Assembly (NCBI GenBank): GCA_902489275.1
Contig: CABTZK010000029.1
Location: 1-23,354, forward strand
Length of the DNA: 23,354 nt
From: an uncultured Porphyromonadaceae bacterium
GTDB taxonomy: Bacteria > Bacteroidota > Bacteroidia > Bacteroidales > Muribaculaceae
Direction of reading: 5' to 3'
Shown: positions 13,196-20,871 of the stretch, piece after piece
Numbering within the stretch: position 1 is the stretch's first letter
Layout of the letters: the number at the start of each line of letters is the position of its first letter
Notes under the pieces: model-generated
Databases searched by the model: none
What the model saw: the letters and a program-made list of their open reading frames with translations, nothing else
Told to the model about the DNA's origin: nothing
Made by a program: the position numbers and the translations under genes

Positions 13196-16003
13196 TCATC
13201 GGCTCCCGGCGAGGATGAGGTTGATGAGCGCGGTCACATCGGTCACGTTGATGATGCGGTCGCCATTGAGGTCGCACACGCTGTCGGGATAGCTTGACAC
13301 GCCTAAGATTTTGTTAATCAAGCACGTGACATCGGTCACGTTTACGATGCCATCGGCATTCACATCGCCCTTGAGCTCGGGAGGATCCAGATGGTCAACC
13401 ACGTCGATGAGCTTGTAGCAGTGGGCATAGTTCCCCACCGTTCCCTCGGTCGAGCCGCGCTTCGCCTCCACCATAATGAGATAGTGGCCCGGCTCAAAGT
13501 CGATGCGCTGCGAGATATTCATCGATTTCTGCCCGCCGGCAGGAATGGTCATCGTCCCCATGTTGAGAATGCCGCCGTTGGTGAGCGTGTACTGCCGCAT
13601 GCGCACGTACACCATGCCCTTGTAGTCGGCCGGCGCCTCCAGGGTCACCGTTCCTGTCATGCGCTCGCCTTTCACGATGGTGTCGGGCAAGTCGACCGCT
13701 ACGGCGTTGAGCAGCACATCGGAGGCCGGCCCCACGTTGAGCAGGCTGTTGCCGGCAGAGCGGGTGTCGGTCATCACCACGTCGTCTCCCACGGCATATT
13801 TCACCACAACCCGATAGACACCGGGGTCAACGGGCAACTTGCGGTAGAACGAGAGCGTCTTGGCCTCGCCCTGCCCCACTTGCGTGTTGGCTTGCTGGTA
13901 GACGTAGGATTTTGTGCTGTCGTTCACATCAACCAAGCAGAGGATAGCGCCCACGTTTCCTGGCGAGCCATAGTTGCGCGCGTTCATGGCAAAACGCACA
14001 CGGTCGCCCTGGTTCACCTCGCCGGAGCCATCGGCACACTGCCACAGCACCGGCTGCGTGAGCCGCATCACGGGATAGGGCGAGGCGGGCAGCACCTTGA
14101 CCACGCCCCCAGGGACGGTCTCGACAAAAGGCGCGTCGCTGAATCCCTTCTCGTAAGCCAACAGGCGGTAGTCGCCCTCGGGCATGGAGTCGGACAGGTT
14201 CACCAGCAAGTCGATGCGCTCGTCGCTGGCGTCGTAGATGTGCACAGGGTTCTCATAGTCATAGTGCTTGGTCGTGTCGGCCGCGGAGATGAATCGGATG
14301 ACAATGTTGCTGAGGGTCACCTCCTTGCTGCGGTTTTGCAACTCGAGGCGGAAGAGCGCGCTTCCTTTGGCCATCACCTCGTCGGCAGGCTCCAGGCGAT
14401 TGAGCAACACCACATCGGGACGGCTGCACGCGGTCGACACGTCGGTGATTTGCCCGCCTGCGATGGTCACGCCGAAACTGCCCACGTAGGGCTTGCCCTT
14501 GCTGTCGCGCCCCCGGCAATAGCGCATCAGTTGCCACGGCGAGCCGGCATCCTCGCGAAACACCATGCGCAAGCGGGCATCGCCGTCGGGCACGCCAGCC
14601 CCCACCGATTTGGGAATACCGTAAAGGGTATAGATGGGTATCACCCCCGTCTTGCCATGGGCGAAGCCGTCGATCGACACTTGGGCGCTCTTGAGCACGG
14701 CCACGATCGAGTCACCGCGGGTCACCGCGGCTCCCACCTCGCCAGCGAAAGGCTTGGTGTCGAAATTCTCCAGCGTGAGCATCACCCCCAGGCTCGTGGC
14801 GCTGCTCTCTACCAGGCGGAGGCTCAACGAGCTGTAGAGCGGCCGCTCGAAGCGCGCTGGGGTCGCCTGCGGGCGCTGGATGCCCGTCACCACCTCCTGA
14901 TGGGTGTTATAGCCCCCTGTTCCAGCGCCAATGCCCAGGTCGTCGGGGTTCAGGTGGTTGATCAGGAAGTAGCCGTTGCTCTTCCCCGTCCAGCCCCAAT
15001 TGATGTGCACAAAGCCCTGGCTGTCATATCCGTCGCACACAAAGGCATGACCGCCACTGCCGTCGTCGCTCGAAGCGGCATAGTAGACGGGGCGGCCCGC
15101 GCCGAGCTCCCGCTCAATGAGCTCCAGCCACTCCTGGCTATCGTAATAGTCGCGCACGCGCAGGGTCGCGGCAGCGTCGTAGTTGAAATAGTCGCGCAAG
15201 GCCCCAGGCACCATCATGGAGTGGGCGCCGCTGCCCGCAGGCGCATACTCCATCTCCACGGCGACGCCAAACTGTGCCGCCAGCGTGGCCACCGCGTCTT
15301 TTTGCGCGGGCGTGGCATCGGCCTGCTCATAGCAGGGGAGCATCTCCTCCCAGCGATAGGTCGTTGCCCCGAAGTCGGCCGTGACGGTCTTGCCGTCGAC
15401 CTGATACGACTTCGTTCCCGTGCCTTTGGGCGGATAGCTGTGATAGCGCATGATTTGCGTGGCGGCCGTGGCCACACAGCCCACGTAGTAGTGCTGTGTG
15501 TTCCCTCCGGTAGTGTAGGTGGGGCAGTACGCATTGTAGGGATCACCTTGTCCCCACAAGATGTCGCCCAGCAGCGGCGCCACCACTACCTCGCCGGCGC
15601 GCATGGGCTGATGGCGAGTAGGCGCACCTTGGCGGCGGCATTGCTCCACATAGCGCGCGTTGAGCAGGAGCCACTGCTTCAGGTTGGCAGGCGCGGCATC
15701 CCAGTCGAATGCGCCCTGGCGGGCATAGCCCAGCACGAGGGGCGCGGCATCGTCGCCTGCGACGACCACGTAGCCGCCGTTGTGAGCCACATTGAAGACG
15801 TAAAGCGCATCGCCTTGCGACGAGCCGCCCCGCAAGTCCAATCGGGCGGTGCTCAAGCGGTTAGGGCCTGCCGGCTGCCGGCGCATGCTTTCCGCAAACT
15901 GGGAGGCGATGCGTCGGGCCTGCCCCTCGTCAAGCGTCGCTGCTTTGGCCACGATGGCCAAGAGCAGCAATACAACAAATGTCCATTTTTTTTTCATTGT
16001 CAT
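13196..16003 (-). CDS. Secreted C10 (streptopain-type) cysteine protease with dockerin-like C-terminus
   Basis: An exported papain-fold protease of 935 residues. It has a signal peptide (about 1-21), an inhibitory propeptide of the Spi type (about 22-130, with GGYVVVAGDDAAPLVLGYA), and a C10 catalytic domain (about 135-380). Cys176 (YYVGCVATA), His319 (GSGGHAFVCDGYD) and Asn335-Trp336 (HINWGW) form the active site, and the zymogen is presumably activated by propeptide removal. About 490 residues of beta-rich, Ig-like sequence follow. The end has two dockerin-like EF-hand repeats (879-900 and 910-931, D-x-N-x-D-G-x-x-N-x-x-D pattern; the second has Arg for Gly at 916). Such repeats are common in secreted Bacteroidales proteins without cellulosomes and may serve anchoring or stability. 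MKKKW at 15997 is an equally good start. Activity on host or dietary proteins is inferred. Confidence 0.93.
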   Translation of the reverse strand: MTMKKKWTFVVLLLLAIVAKAATLDEGQARRIASQFAESMRRQPAGPNRLSTARLDLRGGSSQGDALYVFNVAHNGGYVVVAGDDAAPLVLGYARQGAFDWDAAPANLKQWLLLNARYVEQCRRQGAPTRHQPMRAGEVVVAPLLGDILWGQGDPYNAYCPTYTTGGNTQHYYVGCVATAATQIMRYHSYPPKGTGTKSYQVDGKTVTADFGATTYRWEEMLPCYEQADATPAQKDAVATLAAQFGVAVEMEYAPAGSGAHSMMVPGALRDYFNYDAAATLRVRDYYDSQEWLELIERELGAGRPVYYAASSDDGSGGHAFVCDGYDSQGFVHINWGWTGKSNGYFLINHLNPDDLGIGAGTGGYNTHQEVVTGIQRPQATPARFERPLYSSLSLRLVESSATSLGVMLTLENFDTKPFAGEVGAAVTRGDSIVAVLKSAQVSIDGFAHGKTGVIPIYTLYGIPKSVGAGVPDGDARLRMVFREDAGSPWQLMRYCRGRDSKGKPYVGSFGVTIAGGQITDVSTACSRPDVVLLNRLEPADEVMAKGSALFRLELQNRSKEVTLSNIVIRFISAADTTKHYDYENPVHIYDASDERIDLLVNLSDSMPEGDYRLLAYEKGFSDAPFVETVPGGVVKVLPASPYPVMRLTQPVLWQCADGSGEVNQGDRVRFAMNARNYGSPGNVGAILCLVDVNDSTKSYVYQQANTQVGQGEAKTLSFYRKLPVDPGVYRVVVKYAVGDDVVMTDTRSAGNSLLNVGPASDVLLNAVAVDLPDTIVKGERMTGTVTLEAPADYKGMVYVRMRQYTLTNGGILNMGTMTIPAGGQKSMNISQRIDFEPGHYLIMVEAKRGSTEGTVGNYAHCYKLIDVVDHLDPPELKGDVNADGIVNVTDVTCLINKILGVSSYPDSVCDLNGDRIINVTDVTALINLILAGSR

Positions 16004-16036
16004 GATTTATTTTTTGTCCTTGTCTTGTCAGGGTGA

Positions 16037-16044
16037 CAAAGATA
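16037..16044 (-). promoter_or_regulatory. -7 promoter element for the C10 protease gene
   Basis: The complement is TATCTTTG, 33 nt upstream of ATG 16003, identical to the octamer before murB and the flippase-like gene. No clear -33 element is seen. Confidence 0.5.
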
Positions 16045-16136
16045 ACACTTTTTCCACCGAATTGGCACGAATGGCACGAAAAAGGCACGCGGCTTTCCTC
16101 CTCCGCCCTGCGCATGGAGCCTCTTGGGGGGTGAGG

Positions 16137-16180
16137 AAAAGCAGAGGTGACTCGCGCACTTTTCGGCACGAGCCACCTCT
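16137..16180 (-). terminator. Terminator after the 394-residue secreted protein gene
   Basis: A 15-bp hairpin (16143-16157 with 16166-16180, with G-U pairs) has an 8-nt loop. On the minus strand it is followed by GC and four T (complement of 16137-16140). It lies 49 nt after the stop codon. The U-tract is short, but the stem is long and G/C-rich. Confidence 0.7.
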
Positions 16181-16228
16181 CATCATTAAACACCTCCATT
16201 AAAAAGGTTCAGAATGTGATGAATCAGG

Positions 16229-17413
16229 TTATTTCACGACCTTGCTTGTGGCTTTGCTGCCATCGGCGTAGTTGGTCACCACGATGTTCACGCCACTAAA
16301 TGGCTCGGCGCTCTCCATGCCCTGCATGTTGTAGTAGCGCACGCTGCTCACGGTCTTGGCTGCATTCACATCCTCCACGGCCGTTGGGGCTTGGAGCGAC
16401 GCATCCACCTTGATGTCATTCTTGTTGTTGTCGAATGCCTGCTCGGCGGTGAGGCCATCAAAGCCCTTGCCCGTCAAGGTAATCACGTAGGTGTTGTGCC
16501 AGTCGAGCGCCTCTACGATAGCCTTGCCGGCCTCGTCGGTGGTCAACGTGTAGACCTCGTTGGGATTCTCTTTGTTCTCAATCTTCACTTGCACGCCCTC
16601 GATGCCCACGCCATTGTCGCCGGCGCAGGTCACAATGATGTCGTGGGTGTAGTACTCCAGCTCGTAGGCGGGCAGGCGGTGGTAGGTGATGCCCAAGCTC
16701 TCGATGAGCTTATTGGCAGCATCCTTCCAGTTGTCGGGCACACCCGAGTTGTCCATACCGGCGTAGAAGGGGAGGCGGTTGTTGCGATACACCACAGGAA
16801 CTTTCGTCTCGGCCAGCGTGGTGTTGAAGTAGAAGTGGAGATTTTTGGGCGTGTCCATGTTCAAGGTCACATAGACCCCCTTGCCCGTGTAGTAGAATGG
16901 AGCGATGTCGAAAGGCAGGTTCACGATGTTGCCCACGGCATTCACCTCGGGAAGCGTCATCAAGGTTTTGCCTGCCACCTTGAACGTGTCACCGGGCAGT
17001 GGCTCCTGCTCAGTCGTTTTGTTGATGTTCCTGATGGCGGCGAGCTCGGTATTCTCCACCCAGGCCTCGACCTTCATATACCTGTTCTTGTACAGGTTCT
17101 TGCCTTGAAGCACAAGACTGGTCACCTCAGCAAATTTCGGGAGAGCGCCTTCTTGCCCGTTTTTCAGGTCATTTGCGGTGGCTAAGCACTCCACGTGGAA
17201 GTTGAAAATCTGGTAATCCACATTGGGATCTTCAAAAATGGGGTTGGTCATGATGTTCTGGCGCACGGTGTCCTGGCCCTCCATGAGCAACTTGGTGGTG
17301 AACTTCGACTTTTGCTGCTCGTCGGTAGTCGTCACCTTGATGGTTGCCGTTTGAGCATAGGCCATGCCTGTGATGCTCAGCAGCGCTACGGATAATGAGA
17401 TTAATTTTTTCAT
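16229..17413 (-). CDS. Secreted protein of unknown function, paralog of the upstream gene, with RYYNMQG tail
   Basis: A 394-residue exported protein with a signal peptide ending near AYAQ (1-21). I recognise no enzyme or binding domain. It shares blocks with the 633-residue neighbour: VECLA with Cys76, an LPF...GKGVYVTLNMDTP segment (166-189), and PAYELEYYTHDIIVTC with Cys263. Residues 261-343 look like a carboxypeptidase-regulatory-like beta sandwich (GVQVKIENK...TTDEAGKAIV). The last 51 residues carry KTVSSVRYYNMQGMES and GVNIVVTNY, closely matching the end of the gene at the right edge and resembling a C-terminal sorting or anchoring tail. It follows its paralog by 88 nt. TATTTTG (complement of 17457-17463) is a one-base-short -7 candidate, so it may be transcribed both alone and with the paralog. 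Confidence 0.88.
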   Translation of the reverse strand: MKKLISLSVALLSITGMAYAQTATIKVTTTDEQQKSKFTTKLLMEGQDTVRQNIMTNPIFEDPNVDYQIFNFHVECLATANDLKNGQEGALPKFAEVTSLVLQGKNLYKNRYMKVEAWVENTELAAIRNINKTTEQEPLPGDTFKVAGKTLMTLPEVNAVGNIVNLPFDIAPFYYTGKGVYVTLNMDTPKNLHFYFNTTLAETKVPVVYRNNRLPFYAGMDNSGVPDNWKDAANKLIESLGITYHRLPAYELEYYTHDIIVTCAGDNGVGIEGVQVKIENKENPNEVYTLTTDEAGKAIVEALDWHNTYVITLTGKGFDGLTAEQAFDNNKNDIKVDASLQAPTAVEDVNAAKTVSSVRYYNMQGMESAEPFSGVNIVVTNYADGSKATSKVVK

Positions 17414-17501
17414 TGTTCAAATACGATTTAATAATTAATAAAATTCTATAACTCTACAAAATAGTATCTCTTTCTTTTGCTTGTCGTCAATCGGCAAGGC
17501 G

Positions 17502-19403
17502 CTATCGCACAACAACTTTCTTGCCACCAACAACATAGAGACCTTGAGCGAATCCATCGAAGAGGCTCTCGCCCTGGGTCACCCGCAGGGTGCGCACCAA
17601 GCGGCCCATCATGTCATAGACGGGAAGCGTGCAGTTTTGGGTGGCGACGACCTCAATGCCTCCACGGCAGCCTCTCACTTGGGTGCTGGCCACCTGAGGC
17701 TCTTCCACAGCCGTGGGTGTGCCTCGTTCCAGTTCGACCTTGACCAAGATGTCGTTAAACAGCATGTCGCCCGAGTCATTCGTTGCCGGCTCTCCTGCCA
17801 CGGGAGCGGCACCTGGGGTTTCTTCCTCGGTGGTCACGTGGTCAAAGTCAACGATAGCGTAGGCATAACCGTAACAGTTACCCGTACCCGTTTCCTCATC
17901 AACCACACCGCACACCGTCAACTGATATTGTTGGGTGGGATCCACGTCCTCAAACGTGATGATGCCGTTCGCGTCGCCCTGAACCGTCCTGTAGTCCACC
18001 AGGTAGCGGCCCTGTGCATCTTTTGTCCGCAGTCGCGCCTGAACAGGAGCGAGCGTCCCCGTGGGGTCGGTGCACTTGATGATGATGTCGTTGCGGAAGT
18101 AGTTGAGCCTGAACGCCGGCAGGGTGTAAGGGGCCACGCCCAACTGATCGGCCGCCATGGTCGATGGCCCTGATGGGGTTTTCCCACCCTGATAGTTTTC
18201 CTCGATATTAGAATTCGAGGTACCATCAATGCCAAAGTTGCGATAGAAGCAGTAGTCCGCCGAATCTCCAGGAAACATGCCTGCATTTGGATCATATTGG
18301 TCGATAGCATCGCCATTGCTGGCGCCTAAGCTCAGGTGGCTCAAGTTATAGCGGGTGGCGATGTGCCTCACCGTCTCCTTGTTGGAATAGGTGCTGTAGG
18401 TAAACGTGACTCCCGTATTGTTTCTTGTATAGCGGTCAGCGATGGCGGGATATTTCGTGAACAAATCTGATGGATAATACTTCACGAACTCCCGATAGAG
18501 CTGCTTGTCAACATTCTTCGACGCCTCGTTGCCCAAGGTGTCAACAGTGCAAGGTGTGTGGAAATGCAGCGCCACGTACACGTCGTTGCCGCCATACACG
18601 AAGTAGGACTGGTGACCAGCCTCGTTTTTGAAGGGCACACGGAACATGCTGTTGCTCATGTCGATGGGCTGGTAACGCGACACGCAATAGGGCTGATAGT
18701 CCTCGACAAACGGGAGCTTGATAAACGGAAAGCCGTCCTCGCCATTCAGCTCGTTGCGGAAGCTCGAGAAAGGCTCGGGAATCACGGGATCCTGGTCAAA
18801 AAAGTACATTTTCCCCGTCGTGCCACTGGCAAAATTCTGCACGTAGGTCGAGGCCAGCAGAGGCCAGCCCGGGGTGGGGTTCTGGTAGGAGCCGGCCTGG
18901 ATGGGCAGCATCACGTTAATCACCTTGGCGCCATTGGGCAGGTCGGGCGTGCTTTGCACAAGTCCATCACCGAGCTGGCCGCCTATCCCCGATTGGAACT
19001 GGGCATTTTTGGCTAAGCACTCCACGAAGATGTTCTCAAAAATCACCGCCATGCCCATATTCAAAGCCAAAGCATTGGTCGCCACGGGCATAGAGCCAGG
19101 CGAGGTGTAGGTTCCCCCGCCATGCTTGGGAAACGTTTCATTCCGGGCGGGCAGGGCATAGAGCCGCAGGCCGTAGTTGGCGATGTAGGCGCGGCCCGCC
19201 TCGTCGGTGAGCGTGGTGTCGAGGTTGTTACGGAACTTGATGGAAAAACGGGTCGTTCCACCATTATGATTCGTTGCGGCCAACTGCTGGTCGGGCGTGT
19301 AACCAAATATTTGCTCGACCGTGTAGTGGTCACCGGGATTTGCCAGTGAAACCGAGGCGAAGAGCGCCCCTAACAGAAAGCTGAATAGGTATTTCTTTTT
19401 CAT
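17502..19403 (-). CDS. Secreted protein of unknown function with type IX-like C-terminal sorting domain
   Basis: A 633-residue exported protein with a signal peptide (about 1-21, ending LA). It matches no family I know by name but is homologous to the next gene: FVECLA with Cys129, MFRVPF...GGNDVYVALHFHTP (253-284) and PAFRLNYFRNDIIIKC with Cys444. After the last block comes a Cna/CarboxypepD-like fold (VQARLRTKD...DANGIITFEDVDP), an acidic Pro/Ala-rich linker (about 520-545), and a C-terminal domain (565-633). That domain has the type A T9SS pattern: GIEVVATQN, LPVYDMMGRLVRTL, GLYVV and KKVVVR at the end. Surface delivery by T9SS is inferred, since no T9SS genes are in the window. A TACCTTTG box about 143 nt upstream implies a long leader. 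Confidence 0.88.
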   Translation of the reverse strand: MKKKYLFSFLLGALFASVSLANPGDHYTVEQIFGYTPDQQLAATNHNGGTTRFSIKFRNNLDTTLTDEAGRAYIANYGLRLYALPARNETFPKHGGGTYTSPGSMPVATNALALNMGMAVIFENIFVECLAKNAQFQSGIGGQLGDGLVQSTPDLPNGAKVINVMLPIQAGSYQNPTPGWPLLASTYVQNFASGTTGKMYFFDQDPVIPEPFSSFRNELNGEDGFPFIKLPFVEDYQPYCVSRYQPIDMSNSMFRVPFKNEAGHQSYFVYGGNDVYVALHFHTPCTVDTLGNEASKNVDKQLYREFVKYYPSDLFTKYPAIADRYTRNNTGVTFTYSTYSNKETVRHIATRYNLSHLSLGASNGDAIDQYDPNAGMFPGDSADYCFYRNFGIDGTSNSNIEENYQGGKTPSGPSTMAADQLGVAPYTLPAFRLNYFRNDIIIKCTDPTGTLAPVQARLRTKDAQGRYLVDYRTVQGDANGIITFEDVDPTQQYQLTVCGVVDEETGTGNCYGYAYAIVDFDHVTTEEETPGAAPVAGEPATNDSGDMLFNDILVKVELERGTPTAVEEPQVASTQVRGCRGGIEVVATQNCTLPVYDMMGRLVRTLRVTQGESLFDGFAQGLYVVGGKKVVVR

Positions 19404-19545
19404 ATCAACACTAAATGTTTGAGATTATAATTTGTTTGTTTTCCCGTTTATCATACAATAGGAGGAGCGTGGCTGTTTTTCGGCTATGAAGCGACATTTT
19501 TTGACCGCCCACATCTCCTAAGAATGCTTTTTTAGTTAAACTATG

Positions 19546-19553
19546 CAAAGGTA
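19546..19553 (-). promoter_or_regulatory. -7 promoter element for the 633-residue secreted protein
   Basis: The complement is TACCTTTG, a full -7 match. It lies 143 nt upstream of ATG 19403, implying a leader of about 135 nt, and only about 50 nt from the oppositely directed box for the DUF4105 gene. No -33 element is obvious. Confidence 0.45.
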
Positions 19554-19599
19554 AGTGCTTTTTTTAAGATTGATAGCATATTTTCCCAACTATTCTTTG

Positions 19600-19607
19600 T
19601 AATTTTG
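19600..19607 (+). promoter_or_regulatory. -7 promoter element for the DUF4105 gene
   Basis: TAATTTTG is a full -7 match ending 12 nt before ATG 19620. The transcript would therefore have a leader of roughly 5-10 nt. The in-frame TTG at 19605 overlaps this box, which argues against it as the start codon. Confidence 0.5.
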
Positions 19608-19619
19608 CAAAAATTAACG

Positions 19620-20843
19620 ATGGAGCGATTCTTCTTCCATATTTTGTTGGTGCTGCTGGCCGTCGCGCTGCCAGCACGAGCCGTCACTTGGACTCATCCC
19701 GAGCCCCTGCGCCCCGACAGCAGCAATTTTGTGACCGCAAGCCTGTTGGTCGCCTCGCCCGGCGAAGCCATCTACTCCAGGCTTGGCCACTGCACACTGC
19801 GCATGGAGTGCCCCACCCAAAACCTGGACTACTGCTTCTCGTTCGAGACCGACATTACCGGGAACGATTACTTTCGTTTTTTCGCCGGCCAGTCGCTCGG
19901 GCACATCGTGGCCGTGCCCACCCGCGAGTATCTTGCCCCTTTCCAACAGGAAGGGCGCAGCGTGACCGCCTACGTGCTCAACCTCAGCCACCGCGAGAAG
20001 CAAGAGCTGTGGCGGCTGCTCGACAATGACGTGGTGGACGAGTCGCAGCGCAAATTCAACTTCTTGACCAACAATTGCACGTCAATCAGCTTCCGCATGA
20101 TTGAAGACTGCCTGATCGAGGAGCAGATAGACTATCATTGGCCCGATCCCATGAACCAAATCAATGGCGACGGCATCAGGTATTTGACACGCACCTCGCC
20201 GTGGCTGCAATTTATTAGCCTCCTTCTTGTTGGCTCTGAGGCTGACACCTACTGGGACAACCGAAACCGCGTCGCGCCCGAGTTGATGATTCCCATCGAG
20301 CAGCAATCCAGCATTGTACGTTCCGATGGGACCAAGCGACCGGTGCTCACGGGCGAGCGCCACGAGCTGGTGCCCCTCACACGGCCACTGCCGCCCGCCA
20401 GCCGCGCCACGCCAACGGCCGTGTTCGGCACGCTGCTGCTGCTCGTGCTCCTGATCACGCTCATCGAGTGGAAGCCAGGCTGGCGCGCGCCAGCCCGAGT
20501 GGCCGACATTGTGCTGCTCACCTTGCAGACCACGCTGGGCATCGCGCTGCTCTACATGAGCTGCGTGTCGGGGCTGTTTGGCACGCACTGGAACTGGTAC
20601 CTCGTGGTGTTCAACCCCTTGCCCCTCTTGCTGTGGCTGGGGCTGCGCAAGCGCCCATGGTATCACAGCGTGTACTGGGTCTACACCCTTGTGCTGGTCC
20701 TCTTCATCATCGCCACGCCCCTGAGCGCCCAGCTCGACCTGCCCCACCAGTTGGTCACCGCCACGCTGGCCGTGCGCACGGCTGCCCACGCGCTACGCCC
20801 ACACCGCCGCCGCATTGAAAAAAGCAAAATCTCTCATGCATAA
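19620..20843 (+). CDS. DUF4105 / Lnb-like periplasmic domain membrane protein
   Basis: A 407-residue inner-membrane protein. A signal peptide (about 1-21) precedes a periplasmic DUF4105 domain (about 28-250), named after the N-terminal domain of Lnb, the enterococcal enzyme that makes lyso-form lipoproteins. Conserved features are GEAIYSRLGHCTLRM with His57, YCFSFE, and FLTNNCTSISFRM with Cys153, the expected catalytic residues of this papain-like/NlpC-like fold. Four to five transmembrane helices follow (about 268-284, 294-316, 325-342, 350-370, 376-392) and a basic tail. Lipoprotein acyl transfer is known for Lnb; for Bacteroidetes DUF4105 proteins I can only call it possible. ATG 19620 starts the signal peptide. 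The next gene begins 28 nt downstream without a promoter box, so both may share one transcript. Confidence 0.88.
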   Translation: MERFFFHILLVLLAVALPARAVTWTHPEPLRPDSSNFVTASLLVASPGEAIYSRLGHCTLRMECPTQNLDYCFSFETDITGNDYFRFFAGQSLGHIVAVPTREYLAPFQQEGRSVTAYVLNLSHREKQELWRLLDNDVVDESQRKFNFLTNNCTSISFRMIEDCLIEEQIDYHWPDPMNQINGDGIRYLTRTSPWLQFISLLLVGSEADTYWDNRNRVAPELMIPIEQQSSIVRSDGTKRPVLTGERHELVPLTRPLPPASRATPTAVFGTLLLLVLLITLIEWKPGWRAPARVADIVLLTLQTTLGIALLYMSCVSGLFGTHWNWYLVVFNPLPLLLWLGLRKRPWYHSVYWVYTLVLVLFIIATPLSAQLDLPHQLVTATLAVRTAAHALRPHRRRIEKSKISHA

Positions 20844-20871
20844 ACTTAACGTTTTCTAAGCGAGCATCAAG

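Noticed and set aside
13391..16036. 881-codon open frame on the plus strand opposite the C10 protease gene
   Set aside because: It mirrors a GC-rich real gene, has His/Val/Arg-rich low-complexity composition and no recognisable domain. The minus frame has a signal peptide, catalytic triad and dockerin-like repeats.
17481..18173. 230-codon plus-strand frame opposite the 633-residue secreted protein
   Set aside because: Antisense shadow; no signal, domain or promoter box in front of it.
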